DNA from: Flagellimonas chongwuensis
Lineage (GTDB): Bacteria; Bacteroidota; Bacteroidia; Flavobacteriales; Flavobacteriaceae
DNA length: 64,000 nt
Assembly (NCBI RefSeq): GCF_013376415.1
Contig: NZ_WYET01000001.1
Location: 62,001 to 126,000, forward strand
Reading direction: 5' to 3'
Shown here: piece after piece, positions 17,700 through 26,698 of the stretch
Position numbering within the stretch: position 1 is the stretch's first letter
How the letters are laid out: each line of letters opens with the position of its first letter
Translations under genes and position numbers: made by a program
Notes under the pieces: model-generated
What the model was told of the DNA's origin: nothing
Seen by the model: the letters and a program-made list of their open reading frames with translations, nothing else
The model's database searches: none

Positions 17700-18302
17700 A
17701 TGGATTCTTGGTTACGCCCCCTTCAATTGGAAGGCGAATTGGTAAAATTGGTTCCCCTGCAAAAAACGCACAAAGTGGATTTGGCCTTTGCCGCATCTGA
17801 TGGGAAACTTTGGGAGTTATGGTACACGGCCGTTCCCTCGCCCAAAACCGTAGATTCCTATTTGGACACCGCCTTAACAGAGCAGGCAGCAGGAAAATCA
17901 TTGCCATTTGCCATCATCAACAAAAAAACAAACACTATTGTAGGAACCACCCGTTACCTCAATGTGGACGCCAAGAACAAGCGCGTGGAAATAGGTGCTA
18001 CTTGGTACTCCAAAAAAGTCCAGCGAACAGGAATCAATACCGAATGCAAGTACATTTTGCTCAAATATGCCTTCGAGAATTTAAACTGTATTGCGGTTGA
18101 ATTTAGAACCCACTTCCACAACCATCCTTCCCGAAATGCCATCTTAAGGTTGGGAGCCAAACAGGATGGTATTTTAAGAAACCACCGGGTAGATGAAGAA
18201 GGTAACCTAAGGGATACCGTTGTGTTCTCCATTTTGAACAGCGAATGGAAGACGGTAAAAACCTCGTTGGAATTTAAAATGACCCGTAGTTATTTGAGTT
18301 GA
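17700..18302 (+). CDS. GNAT family N-acetyltransferase
   Basis: This 200-residue protein resembles the RimJ/RimL branch of GNAT enzymes. It starts with a LEGELVKLVPLQ strand, then has a TRYLNVDAKNKRVEIGATWY strand pair and a KVQRTGINTECKYILLKYAFE stretch that corresponds to the acetyl-CoA-binding loop and helix. VEFRTHFHNHPSRNAILRLG and KQDGILRNH complete the family pattern. It transfers acetyl from acetyl-CoA to an amine, possibly a protein N-terminus; the substrate is unknown. Its last 13 bases overlap the 3' end of the convergent glycerate kinase gene. Confidence 0.9.
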   Translation: MDSWLRPLQLEGELVKLVPLQKTHKVDLAFAASDGKLWELWYTAVPSPKTVDSYLDTALTEQAAGKSLPFAIINKKTNTIVGTTRYLNVDAKNKRVEIGATWYSKKVQRTGINTECKYILLKYAFENLNCIAVEFRTHFHNHPSRNAILRLGAKQDGILRNHRVDEEGNLRDTVVFSILNSEWKTVKTSLEFKMTRSYLS

Positions 18303-19435
18303 CCTTTGGAAAGCTTTACCAAGTTGGCAAAATTGTAACTGGCCAATTTTAAGTTCGCCACCGTACTTGCTTTGGCGTCATCCAGATTCCCTATTTGATT
18401 AAGAATAGAGACGGCATAGTCCAATCCCATTTCTTGCATCTCTTCCATATTGACATCGACCGACCCGCAAAAGGCAGCAACAGGAACCTTTCGTTTTTTT
18501 GCAGATCGTATCACTCCGCTGATGGTTTTTCCAGAAAAGGTCTGGCTATCCAATTGTCCCTCTCCCGTAATCACCCAATCCGCTCCTTGCAACGCTTCAT
18601 CAAAATTGGCTAGCTGCATAATCAAATCAACACCTGAAACCAGTTCTGCATTCAAGAAAACTACCGCTCCCCCACCAACACCACCGGCCGCTCCGGAACC
18701 TGGAATATTTTGGACATCAATGTCAAATGATGCTTTAAGAATTTCGGAAAAGTTTTTCAACCCTCTGTCCAAAAACTCGATATCCTCATCCGAAGCACCT
18801 TTTTGGACGCCATATATTTTGGCCGCACCGTTTTCTCCATAAAAAGGATTGCTCACATCGCACGCCACTTGAATTTTAGCTTTTGAAAGCTTTGAGTGAA
18901 CATTATGCTGCTGGATTTCCTTCACCTGGCCCAAATTTTTCCCAATAGGTTTCAATTCATTTCCATGGGCATCCATAAATTGATAGCCCAATGCTTTTGC
19001 CATTCCCATGCCCCCATCATTGGTAGCACTGCCACCAATTCCCAACAATATGATTTGGACACCACGCTCCAAAGCGTCCAAAATCACCTCACCGGTGCCC
19101 AAGGTAGTGGTGTGCATACAGTCCATTTCGGATTTTTGAAGCAATTTGTAGCCAGAGGCTTCAGACATCTCGATAAAGGCCGTTTGCCCATCCTCCGACA
19201 GCAGATATTGTGTTGTAATCTCCCTAAAAAGAGGATCTTTGACCTTTACGCTCACCTTTGATGCCTTGAGATAATCGGCCACCACATCAATGGTACCATC
19301 ACCACCATCGGCCAAGGGCATGTTTAAAATTTCCGATTTTGGGAAAACTTTATATATACCTTGAGCAACGGTTTCACAAAATTCGCGTCCTGTTAGCGAG
19401 CCTTTATATTTATCGGGTGCCAAAATAAATTTCAT
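18290..19435 (-). CDS. Glycerate kinase
   Basis: The 381-residue protein matches the class II glycerate kinase family (GarK/GlxK). The N-terminus (FILAPDKYKGSLTGREFCE), PLADGGDGTIDV, IGGSATNDGGMGMAKALG and DWVITGEGQLDSQTFSGKT are characteristic. It phosphorylates D-glycerate with ATP in the cytoplasm, feeding carbon from glyoxylate or related compounds into glycolysis. It stands alone; the 3' end overlaps the convergent acetyltransferase gene by 13 bases. Confidence 0.95.
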   Translation of the reverse strand: MKFILAPDKYKGSLTGREFCETVAQGIYKVFPKSEILNMPLADGGDGTIDVVADYLKASKVSVKVKDPLFREITTQYLLSEDGQTAFIEMSEASGYKLLQKSEMDCMHTTTLGTGEVILDALERGVQIILLGIGGSATNDGGMGMAKALGYQFMDAHGNELKPIGKNLGQVKEIQQHNVHSKLSKAKIQVACDVSNPFYGENGAAKIYGVQKGASDEDIEFLDRGLKNFSEILKASFDIDVQNIPGSGAAGGVGGGAVVFLNAELVSGVDLIMQLANFDEALQGADWVITGEGQLDSQTFSGKTISGVIRSAKKRKVPVAAFCGSVDVNMEEMQEMGLDYAVSILNQIGNLDDAKASTVANLKLASYNFANLVKLSKGQLK

Positions 19436-19515
19436 CCCTACAATGTACTCAAGTTTATCGAGTTAATCCAAAGATTTGAATCAATACGAGGGAGCAAAAT
19501 CCAAAACGGCACAGG

Positions 19516-19547
19516 TTTTGAACATAAGGCGGAAGTATTTATCTTTA
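19516..19547 (+). promoter_or_regulatory. Probable promoter for the SIMPL gene
   Basis: TTTTG (19516-19520) and TATCTTTA (19540-19547) fit the Bacteroidota pattern with a 19-base spacer; the last base of the -7 box is A instead of G. Confidence 0.42.
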
Positions 19548-19560
19548 ATAAAATTACATC

Positions 19561-20259
19561 ATGAGAAAGACTATAATTTTTGTAGCAACAGCTTTAATTA
19601 CTATGACAACCTTTGCCCAATCCAAAAACTTTTTGGACACTCCCTATCTGGAAACCTCTTCACAAGTGGACACGCTGGTGACCCCGGATAAAATCTATCT
19701 GAACATCATTATACAAGAAAAGGATACTAAAGGCCGTGTTTCCGTAGAGGAGCAGGAAAACCAAATGGCACAGCGCTTTAAGGCCATGGGCATTGATTTG
19801 GACAAGCAACTTGTCATCAAAGACATGGGCAGTAACTTCAAAAAATATTTTTTGCGCCAAAAAGAGGTGCTCAAAAGCAAGCAATACTCGTTGGTAGTGT
19901 ATTCTGGAAAAGAATTGGGCGAAGTAATGGTGGCCTTGGAACAATTGGACATCGCCAACACAAGCATTGAAAAAACCGAGTACTCCAAAATGGAAGAACT
20001 GGAACTCGAGCTAAGAACAAAAGCTGTAAAAAAGGCCATGCAAAAAGCTGAGGCCCTAACAAAACCATTGGGTCAAAAAGTGGGAATGGCCATTCATATT
20101 GCCGATAACTCACAGTATTATCCACGATACAACCAAGCTCCGATGATGGAAATGAAAGCCGTTTCTTCCGATATGGGACAAGCACAACCTTTGGACATCG
20201 ATTTTGAAAAAATTAGAGTGGAGACCACTGTAAACGTAAAATTTGCCCTGTCCAATTAA
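19561..20259 (+). CDS. SIMPL (DUF541) domain exported protein
   Basis: This 232-residue protein has a signal peptide (MRKTIIFVATALITMTTFAQ). The SIMPL domain follows: the strand SQVDTLVTPDKIYLNIII, the helix VSVEEQENQMAQRFKAMGI, and RTKAVKKAMQKAEALTKPLGQKVG are typical. SIMPL proteins are oligomeric periplasmic or outer-membrane-associated proteins linked to stress tolerance; the molecular function is unclear. The next gene starts 36 bases downstream on the same strand. Confidence 0.9.
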   Translation: MRKTIIFVATALITMTTFAQSKNFLDTPYLETSSQVDTLVTPDKIYLNIIIQEKDTKGRVSVEEQENQMAQRFKAMGIDLDKQLVIKDMGSNFKKYFLRQKEVLKSKQYSLVVYSGKELGEVMVALEQLDIANTSIEKTEYSKMEELELELRTKAVKKAMQKAEALTKPLGQKVGMAIHIADNSQYYPRYNQAPMMEMKAVSSDMGQAQPLDIDFEKIRVETTVNVKFALSN

Positions 20260-20295
20260 TGGATAGGGTTTTATCAATCAAAAACTGACCAACCC

Positions 20296-20787
20296 ATGAA
20301 ATCAATCAAACTTATTTTGCTGTTTTGCGCAGGAATCGTTTCTGCCCAGGAAACGCTTCAACTTTCCGAAGGAGAATCATCGCCCAAGGCCAATTTAGAG
20401 GAAGTCGCATGGATAGAAGGTCATTGGACCGGCGAAGCCTTTGGTGGAATTGCCGAAGAAATCTGGAGCGCCCCCATGGGCAATTCCATGATGTTCGTTT
20501 TTCGTTTGGTCAATGATGACAAGGTTTCCTTCTATGAATCGGGACACATTCAACAATTGGACGATTCCATTATACTACAGCTTAAACATTTTGATGGAAA
20601 TATGCGAGGTTGGGAGGAAAAAGACCAGACCATCGATTTTAAACTGGTGAAACTGGAACCGAACAAAGTGTTTTTTGAGGGACTTACCATGGAAAAAATA
20701 AGCGAGGACCAAATCAATGTTTGGGTCCTTATCGAAGAAAATGGAAATACCGGAGAAGTGCTTTTTGCATACAACCGAATGAAGTAA
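20296..20787 (+). CDS. DUF6265-like exported protein
   Basis: A signal peptide (MKSIKLILLFCAGIVSAQ) leads a 145-residue mature domain. The motif WIEGHWTGEAFGGIAEEIWSAP, then GNSMMFVFRL and FYESGHI, match the DUF6265 family as I remember it. The fold resembles lipocalin-like beta barrels that bind small hydrophobic molecules, but the ligand is unknown. It is close to both neighbours (36 and 17 bases), suggesting one transcript from the SIMPL gene to the zinc-ribbon gene. Confidence 0.8.
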   Translation: MKSIKLILLFCAGIVSAQETLQLSEGESSPKANLEEVAWIEGHWTGEAFGGIAEEIWSAPMGNSMMFVFRLVNDDKVSFYESGHIQQLDDSIILQLKHFDGNMRGWEEKDQTIDFKLVKLEPNKVFFEGLTMEKISEDQINVWVLIEENGNTGEVLFAYNRMK

Positions 20788-20804
20788 CCAAATAACCCAA
20801 GACC

Positions 20805-21377
20805 ATGTCGGCAAACTTTTGGACAGATCAGGAGTTTACAAAAGAGGATTACACACAGAAAAAATTGCCCAAGGGTGATTACGAAAATTGCCGTTTTGTG
20901 GATTGCCTGTTCTCCAAGGGGTATTTGGACAACCAAAATTTTGTGGAATGCACTTTTGAAGGGTGCGACCTCACCAACACCAATATTGCCAATACCACTT
21001 TTAACGAAGTGACGTTTATGGACTGTAAAATGGTGGGGCTTCAGTTTGAAACTTGCAGCCAACTTTTGTTATCCCTACATTGTACAGGGTGCAATCTTTC
21101 GGTGGCATCTTTTCATGGCATGGATTTGCCGCGTATCATCTTTGATGGATGTAAGCTCCATCAAACTGATTTCTCAGAGGCTCATCTAAAGCAAGCAGGA
21201 TTTTCTGGTTGCGACCTTGAAAATGCCCTTTTTGAAAATACAAATCTCGAACAGGCCGATTTTACCTCAGCCATTAATTTCAACATCGACCCATCCATCA
21301 ATCAACTAAAGAAAACCCGCTTCAGCGAGAGCGGGCTAATCGGTTTATTAAAAAAGTATGATATTGTGGTGACCTAA
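20805..21377 (+). CDS. Pentapeptide repeat protein (Qnr/McbG-like architecture)
   Basis: The 190-residue cytoplasmic protein is built of A(D/N)LxX-type repeats, e.g. CRFVDCLFSKGYLDNQNFV, CTFEGCDLTNTNIANTTF and CDLENALFENTNLEQADF. These form a right-handed quadrilateral beta helix. The length and the interruption near the middle resemble Qnr/McbG-type DNA mimics that protect DNA gyrase, so a role at topoisomerases is possible; many relatives have no known role. It ends with a short C-terminal helix. Confidence 0.9.
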   Translation: MSANFWTDQEFTKEDYTQKKLPKGDYENCRFVDCLFSKGYLDNQNFVECTFEGCDLTNTNIANTTFNEVTFMDCKMVGLQFETCSQLLLSLHCTGCNLSVASFHGMDLPRIIFDGCKLHQTDFSEAHLKQAGFSGCDLENALFENTNLEQADFTSAINFNIDPSINQLKKTRFSESGLIGLLKKYDIVVT

Positions 21378-21386
21378 TCTTATCCT

Positions 21387-21740
21387 ATGTCCGAAAGAAA
21401 ATGCTTGGTCTGTGGCGAAAAACTCTTGGGCCGTATCGATCAAAAATACTGTTCCGACCATTGCAGAAACGCATACAATAACCTACTGAACAGAGACAGC
21501 AAAAACCTTGTTCGAAACATCAACAACAAACTTCGCAAAAACTATAGGATTCTTGACAGTTTCCCTCTCAAGGACGGCAAAACCAAGACCACTAAAATGC
21601 GTTTGTTGGACAAGGGGTTCGATTTTGAATACCTGACTAACCTATATACCACAAAAAAGGGAAGCACCTACTTTTTTGTCTACGATTTGGGCTATCTACC
21701 CCTCGACAACGACTATTTTATGATTGTAAAAAGGGAATAA
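21387..21740 (+). CDS. Small zinc-ribbon protein of unknown function
   Basis: The 117-residue protein starts with a treble-clef-like zinc site, CLVCGEKLLG followed by KYCSDHC (CxxC...CxxxC). A basic middle follows (NRDSKNLVRNINNKLRKNYR), and then a beta-rich end. I recall homologous hypothetical proteins in Flavobacteriia. A nucleic-acid-binding role would fit the basic region but is not shown. It starts 9 bases after the pentapeptide gene, so the two are probably co-transcribed, and converges directly on the CBS gene. Confidence 0.72.
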   Translation: MSERKCLVCGEKLLGRIDQKYCSDHCRNAYNNLLNRDSKNLVRNINNKLRKNYRILDSFPLKDGKTKTTKMRLLDKGFDFEYLTNLYTTKKGSTYFFVYDLGYLPLDNDYFMIVKRE

Positions 21741-22211
21741 TTATTTCCAACTATGGGAAGTAAGCTTGAGGGCCGCAACCACAATATCTTTTCGGCTGAT
21801 CTGACCTACCAAAATATCGTTCTTCATCACAGGCAACCTACGTCTATTATGCCTATCAAAAACACCTGCCGCATCAAAAATGGACATATCGTGTGGGATG
21901 GTCTCCACATTCTTGGTCATAAACCGCTCCACGCTCTTGTCCAAAATAGGTTGATTAAAATACCTGCTCTCGGATATCTGTTTCATACAGTCAGCCTCCG
22001 AAACAATCCCCACCAAAAAACCATTGTTGTCCACAACGGGTCCACCAGAAATATGGTGTTTGGCAAAAGTCTCCATCACTTCCAAAATGGACTGGTCCGG
22101 AGAAAAGGTGATCAATTTTTTGGTCATGTAATCCTCCACCAAAATTGGGGCATTGTATTTCTTCTTGGCCTCCTCTTTGCATCGTACGCCTTGAAAACTT
22201 TTGATTGCCAT
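21741..22211 (-). CDS. CBS domain pair protein
   Basis: The ATG at 22211 gives a 156-residue protein (MAIKSFQGVRCKEEAKKKY); the frame opens at 22310 but the extra residues do not fit the family. Two CBS motifs are visible: VEDYMTKKLITFSPDQSILEV with HHISGGPVVDNNGFLVGIVSE, and VERFMTKNVETIPHDMSIFD with RRRLPVMKNDILVGQISRKD. CBS pairs bind adenine nucleotides and act as energy sensors. No attached enzyme domain exists, so it is a stand-alone sensor with unknown partner. It abuts the convergent zinc-ribbon gene with no gap. Confidence 0.9.
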   Translation of the reverse strand: MAIKSFQGVRCKEEAKKKYNAPILVEDYMTKKLITFSPDQSILEVMETFAKHHISGGPVVDNNGFLVGIVSEADCMKQISESRYFNQPILDKSVERFMTKNVETIPHDMSIFDAAGVFDRHNRRRLPVMKNDILVGQISRKDIVVAALKLTSHSWK

Positions 22212-22333
22212 ATGGTTAGATTTTAAAGTTGAATAATAAATATAGACTTTTTTAGCGAATAACCTAATTTTTGACATCAAAATATGAGAACCTTTTAGAA
22301 TTTCATACATTTAATCACCAACAACGCTAAGCC

Positions 22334-24604
22334 ATGAAATTTTCCCGAACCCTTACCCTATTACTCCTTCTTTTTGCCGTATACTGGAGTTTTAAATCCT
22401 TGATGCCTTCCTACAGCCCCGACCAAGATCTTGAGCTGGAAGCCTTTTCCACAGACAGGGCGCTGGAGCATGTAAAACAATTATCTATGGAACCCCATGC
22501 CGTTGGTTTCCCTGGGCACGAACGCGTCAAAGACTATATCATTTCCGAATTGAATAAAATGGGGTTGACGACCACAGTTCAAAATGGGTACACAGCTGGT
22601 GACTGGGGCAACTTGAGCAAGGCAACCAATATTCTTGCAAGAATAGAAGGAAGTGGAGATGGAAAAGCACTTCTTCTATTGTCTCACTACGACAGCAATC
22701 CACATTCATCCTTCGGAGCAAGTGACGCAGGAAGCGGCGTGGCGACTATTTTGGAAGGAATCCGCGCCTTTTTGAGCGAGAACAAGACGCCCAAAAACGA
22801 CATCATTATCCTCATCAGTGATGCAGAGGAGCTTGGGCTTAACGGAGCGGATCTTTTTGTAAACAAGCACCCGTGGGCCAAAGATGTAGGCCTTGTACTT
22901 AATTTTGAGGCACGGGGGAGCGGTGGCCCCAGTTACATGCTTATCGAAACCAATAGGGGCAATGCCAAATTGATAAAGGAATTCAAAGAGGCCAATCCAA
23001 AATACCCCGTGGCCAATTCCTTGGCCTACAGTATCTACAAAATGCTCCCGAACGATACAGACCTTACTGTTTTTAGGGAAGACGGCGATATCGAAGGCTT
23101 CAATTTTGCATTTATCGACGACCATTTTGATTACCATACTGCATTGGACAACTACGAAAGATTGGACAGAAACACACTTGCCCACCAAGGCAGCTACTTA
23201 ATGCCCCTGCTCACCCATTTTAGTGATGCCGATTTGAACAACTTAAAAAGTTTGAGCGATGAAGTATACTATAATCTTCCTTTTTACAAGATGGTCTCCT
23301 ACCCTTTTGAATGGATTTGGCCTATGTTCGGTTTTGCAGTTCTTGCGTTTGTACTGCTGCTATTTTTTGGTTTCAAAAACAAAAAACTCAATATCAAGGA
23401 AATTTTCAAGGGCTTTGTTCCGGTTCTTATCACTTTGGTTGTTAACGGACTTGTGGGATATTTCTGTTGGTCCATCATTACATGGTGGTATCCCGGCTTT
23501 AAGGATATGCTTCATGGATTCACTTACAATGGACATCTCTACATTGCGGTGTATGTCATGTTCTCGCTCTTCGTGTGCTTTTACACCTATCACAAATTCC
23601 GAAAAACAAGTACGTCCAATTTATTGGTTGCTCCCATATTTATTTGGTTGATCATTTGTGGCTTGGTGGCACACTACCTTAAAGGAGCCAGCTTTTTTAT
23701 AATTCCTCTATTTGGTTTGTTGGCAGGACTCTTGGTGACCGTCAATCAAGAAAAACCAAATCCGTTCCTCATGGTATTTCTGGCATTGCCCGCAGTGCTC
23801 ATTTATTCCCCTTTCATTAAAATGTTCCCCGTTGGCCTTGGTTTAAAAATGATGGTCGCCGCAACGCTGTTCACAACACTGTTGTTCTTCCTGATACTCC
23901 CATTTTTTGGCCAGCTAAAAAGTAAAGGGCGTTTGGCCTATCTCTGTTTGTTTCTCTTCTTCGCATTTGGAATCACAAGCCATATCCAATCCGACTTTAA
24001 CGAGAAAAGACCAAAACCAAGCAGCTTGCTATATGTTTACAATGAAGACAAAAACACTTCCCAATGGGCCACTTACGACAATGTTCTGATTGATTGGAAC
24101 GGTCAATTTCTTGGAGAGGATAAAAAGCAACCCGAAGCAGAGACGATTTCCAGTAAATACCGCACCAATTTGAATTATGTTGCCGATGCTCCAAAAAAAG
24201 AAATACCTGTGCCGTACATTGATACGGTAATGGATACCATCGTTGGTGAAAACAGAGTGATTGAAATCTGCATAACCCCACAAAGAGATGTAAACCGTTT
24301 AGAGGTCTTTACAAACCCCATAAAACTGGGGAAAGCCAAAGTAAACCAAATTGAGTTGTCCTCCCATTTCTTGGAAAACAGGAAAAACAGATTGGTCACA
24401 CACTACATAACAAACAATAATTTTACGGAACTACAATTGGAGTTTCCCAAGGATTCTGTACTGGAACTTACTCTTTATGAAGCCTCCAACGACCTTTTGA
24501 CACATCCTGACTTCAGTATTCCGGAACGTCCAAAAAACAGTATTCCCATGCCATTTGTTCTAAATGACGCTATATTAACGATTAAAACTTTACGATTTGA
24601 GTAA
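22334..24604 (+). CDS. Membrane-anchored M28 family peptidase
   Basis: This 756-residue protein has one N-terminal membrane segment, then an extracytoplasmic M28 domain (about 60-300), then eight or so membrane helices (about 315-550) and a C-terminal extracytoplasmic domain. Catalytic residues are visible in LLLLSHYDSNPHSSFGASDAGSG (His, bridging Asp) and LISDAEELGLNGADLFV (Glu pair), with later HFDYHTALDNYERLD holding the last His ligand. The layout matches ER-type Fxna/Ermp1-like bacterial peptidases. Substrates are unknown. It overlaps the next gene by 8 bases. Confidence 0.92.
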   Translation: MKFSRTLTLLLLLFAVYWSFKSLMPSYSPDQDLELEAFSTDRALEHVKQLSMEPHAVGFPGHERVKDYIISELNKMGLTTTVQNGYTAGDWGNLSKATNILARIEGSGDGKALLLLSHYDSNPHSSFGASDAGSGVATILEGIRAFLSENKTPKNDIIILISDAEELGLNGADLFVNKHPWAKDVGLVLNFEARGSGGPSYMLIETNRGNAKLIKEFKEANPKYPVANSLAYSIYKMLPNDTDLTVFREDGDIEGFNFAFIDDHFDYHTALDNYERLDRNTLAHQGSYLMPLLTHFSDADLNNLKSLSDEVYYNLPFYKMVSYPFEWIWPMFGFAVLAFVLLLFFGFKNKKLNIKEIFKGFVPVLITLVVNGLVGYFCWSIITWWYPGFKDMLHGFTYNGHLYIAVYVMFSLFVCFYTYHKFRKTSTSNLLVAPIFIWLIICGLVAHYLKGASFFIIPLFGLLAGLLVTVNQEKPNPFLMVFLALPAVLIYSPFIKMFPVGLGLKMMVAATLFTTLLFFLILPFFGQLKSKGRLAYLCLFLFFAFGITSHIQSDFNEKRPKPSSLLYVYNEDKNTSQWATYDNVLIDWNGQFLGEDKKQPEAETISSKYRTNLNYVADAPKKEIPVPYIDTVMDTIVGENRVIEICITPQRDVNRLEVFTNPIKLGKAKVNQIELSSHFLENRKNRLVTHYITNNNFTELQLEFPKDSVLELTLYEASNDLLTHPDFSIPERPKNSIPMPFVLNDAILTIKTLRFE

Positions 24605-25403
24605 AAACATTGGTGTTTTGGGCTGTGGCTGGCTAGGATTGCCCTTAGCGAAAAAATTAATTGAAGATGGATACAACGTTCACGGGACCACCACATCATC
24701 CGATAAGTTCTCTGCCTTGGAGAACGAAGGAATCAAACCCTTCAAGGTTCGTTTGTCGGAAAAAGAAATTGAAGGCGACATCCAAAGCTTCCTTTCCCAT
24801 CTTGATACAGTAATCATCAACGTGCCGCCGAAACTTCGTGGCAAGCAAACCGAAAGCTATGTTGAAAAAATCAAGCACCTCATCACGGAAATCAAAAAGA
24901 GTGAAGTGGCCCATGTCATTTTTGTAGGGAGTACGGCCGTTTACGGGGATGCCGAAGGCGAAGTATCCGAAGAATCGCCTACACAGCCCGTAACCGAATC
25001 GGGCAAACAATTGGTGGAATGCGAAAGCTTATTTTGCAACGAAAACCAATTCAAAACTACCATCATCAGGTTTGGGGGCTTGATTGGTCCAAATAGGCAT
25101 CCCGTCACCATGCTTTCCGGTCGGGAGAACCTGACTGGCGGAAACAATCCAATAAATCTGATCCACCTTCATGATTGCATTCATATGATTGCTACCATTC
25201 TAGCGCAAGGATACTGGGGAGAACTCTTTAACGGTGTATATCCGCATCACCCCAAAAAGCAAATATATTATTTTGAAGCAGCCCAAAAGAGAGGCTTGCC
25301 CGCTCCCGCTTATGACGAAGAACCCGATACCAAAGGGAAGATAGTACTGAGCAAAAACTTTATGGGCAAAGGCCATACCTTTCAAACTGCAATTGATTCC
25401 TAG
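24597..25403 (+). CDS. NAD(P)-binding epimerase/dehydratase family protein
   Basis: This is a 268-residue Rossmann-fold protein of the extended SDR/epimerase type. The nucleotide-binding motif is IGVLGCGWLGLPLAKKL, with a GSTAVYGDAEGEVSEESP segment matching the sugar-epimerase active-site region, though the usual YxxxK is not clear. The start is TTG at 24597, inside the end of the M28 gene, with no ATG in frame nearby, so translation is likely coupled to the peptidase gene. Relatives in Flavobacteriia are annotated only generally. Confidence 0.85.
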   Translation: MSKNIGVLGCGWLGLPLAKKLIEDGYNVHGTTTSSDKFSALENEGIKPFKVRLSEKEIEGDIQSFLSHLDTVIINVPPKLRGKQTESYVEKIKHLITEIKKSEVAHVIFVGSTAVYGDAEGEVSEESPTQPVTESGKQLVECESLFCNENQFKTTIIRFGGLIGPNRHPVTMLSGRENLTGGNNPINLIHLHDCIHMIATILAQGYWGELFNGVYPHHPKKQIYYFEAAQKRGLPAPAYDEEPDTKGKIVLSKNFMGKGHTFQTAIDS

Positions 25404-25457
25404 GGCCATAGCCTTTTACTTATCGAATTCTTAACAGGCGGGTTGGGATTAATTTGT

Positions 25458-25465
25458 TAGATTTG
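25458..25465 (+). promoter_or_regulatory. Promoter -7 box before the TPR-like gene
   Basis: TAGATTTG matches TAnnTTTG exactly, 20 bases before the ATG at 25486. I see no well-spaced -33 element. Confidence 0.38.
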
Positions 25466-25485
25466 GCGCACTAAATTGAAGATCA

Positions 25486-26196
25486 ATGAAAAAGTCTGTA
25501 TTCCTCTTGCTCCTATTTGTGGGCTTTACAGGTATTTCCCAAACAAACGATGCGCTCCTAAAACACTACAATGATTATTACAAAGAAATGCGCCTTCAGG
25601 GTGATGTAAATGGTGTAATAAGTGCATTGACGCACCTCAACGTGATTTCTCCTTCCAAAGAGAGAAGAGATACCTTGGCCTTTGTTTACATGAACAATGG
25701 CAAACACATGCAAGCCTTGAACACTATAGGCATTGAAAAGAATGCCGATGATTCGGATTTGGCTGTACAGGTAAAGGCTTTTTCCCTAAAATCCTTGAAC
25801 CAGCCCAAAAGAGCTTTGGAACATTTTGAGGAGTTGAATTCCAGAAACCCATCTCCTTACCTGGCTTATGAAATGGCCGACCTTAAAATTCAAACTGGGG
25901 ACATGGAAGGAGCCGTTAAAAATATAGAATATGGTATTGCCAATGCAACGGATGAAATGAAGTATGCTTTTTATGAAAGACAACAACCCTATGAAGTTCC
26001 TCTAAAAGCGGCTTTCTACCATTTAAAGGGATTGGCCGATTTTAACCAGAACAAAGAGAATATCGATGCCGCTATTGCTTCTATTGATGAAGCACTGAAA
26101 ATAGCCCCGAATTTTAATTTGGCAAGTTTGAGCAAGCAAGCTTTGGAATCGAGAAAGCAACAAGCCGCTGAAACTTCTGAAGCGACTAAAAATTAA
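25486..26196 (+). CDS. Exported TPR-like protein
   Basis: This 236-residue protein has a signal peptide (MKKSVFLLLLFVGFTGISQ), followed by helix pairs with TPR-like spacing (DTLAFVYMNNGKHMQALNTI; SLKSLNQPKRALEHFEELN; KGLADFNQNKENIDAAIASIDEALKIAPN). It likely sits in the periplasm as a protein-protein interaction scaffold. I see no enzyme motif. It has its own promoter box and converges on the gene ending at 26198, one base away. Confidence 0.8.
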   Translation: MKKSVFLLLLFVGFTGISQTNDALLKHYNDYYKEMRLQGDVNGVISALTHLNVISPSKERRDTLAFVYMNNGKHMQALNTIGIEKNADDSDLAVQVKAFSLKSLNQPKRALEHFEELNSRNPSPYLAYEMADLKIQTGDMEGAVKNIEYGIANATDEMKYAFYERQQPYEVPLKAAFYHLKGLADFNQNKENIDAAIASIDEALKIAPNFNLASLSKQALESRKQQAAETSEATKN

Positions 26197-26197
26197 G

Positions 26198-26698
26198 CTA
26201 CTGCTTCTTTTTTAGCTCTTGGAGTAACGCATTGTCCTTTTCTTCCTTGATTTGGACTAGCTCTGCCACATTATCGTTGGGTACAGCTATTGACAATACA
26301 TAATGGGCAATCTTCCATTGCCCATTTATTTTTTTAAGCACCCCGGAACCTCTGCAAATTTTCATTTGGGTATCCAACAATTCGTCGAACCAGGCAAAAT
26401 CGGCAGACTCGCCTACATAAATATTTCGCTGCACCGCCATAAAGCTCCAGGCCTTTCCCCTGTCAAAATACGGTTTGGAGAAGGCCCTGAATTCATCGTT
26501 CTGCCAGTTTTCCATGGCATCGGTTCCCAAGAACACACCGTCCCTGGTCATTTTATCAAAATAGGCCTCAAAATCCGCGTTTGCCGCAGCAAGGTGCCAA
26601 CTGTCCAGCACATCATTGATTTTATCCTTCTCCGTATTCTGCGCAAATAGGGTCGCTGATACCGTTAAAAGCACCAAGACAAGAATCTTATGTTTCAT
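26198..26698 (-). CDS. Exported NTF2/SnoaL-like protein
   Basis: A signal peptide (MKHKILVLVLLTVSATLFAQ) precedes an NTF2-like cone-shaped domain: INDVLDSWHLAAANADFEAYFDKMT, GVFLGTDAMENWQNDEF and GSGVLKKINGQWKIAHYVLSI are typical. Such proteins are dimers that may bind small ligands or act as steroid-isomerase-like enzymes; the role here is unknown. The ATG lies inside the last codons of the upstream lipoprotein gene (11-base overlap), so the two are translationally coupled. Confidence 0.88.
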   Translation of the reverse strand: MKHKILVLVLLTVSATLFAQNTEKDKINDVLDSWHLAAANADFEAYFDKMTRDGVFLGTDAMENWQNDEFRAFSKPYFDRGKAWSFMAVQRNIYVGESADFAWFDELLDTQMKICRGSGVLKKINGQWKIAHYVLSIAVPNDNVAELVQIKEEKDNALLQELKKKQ

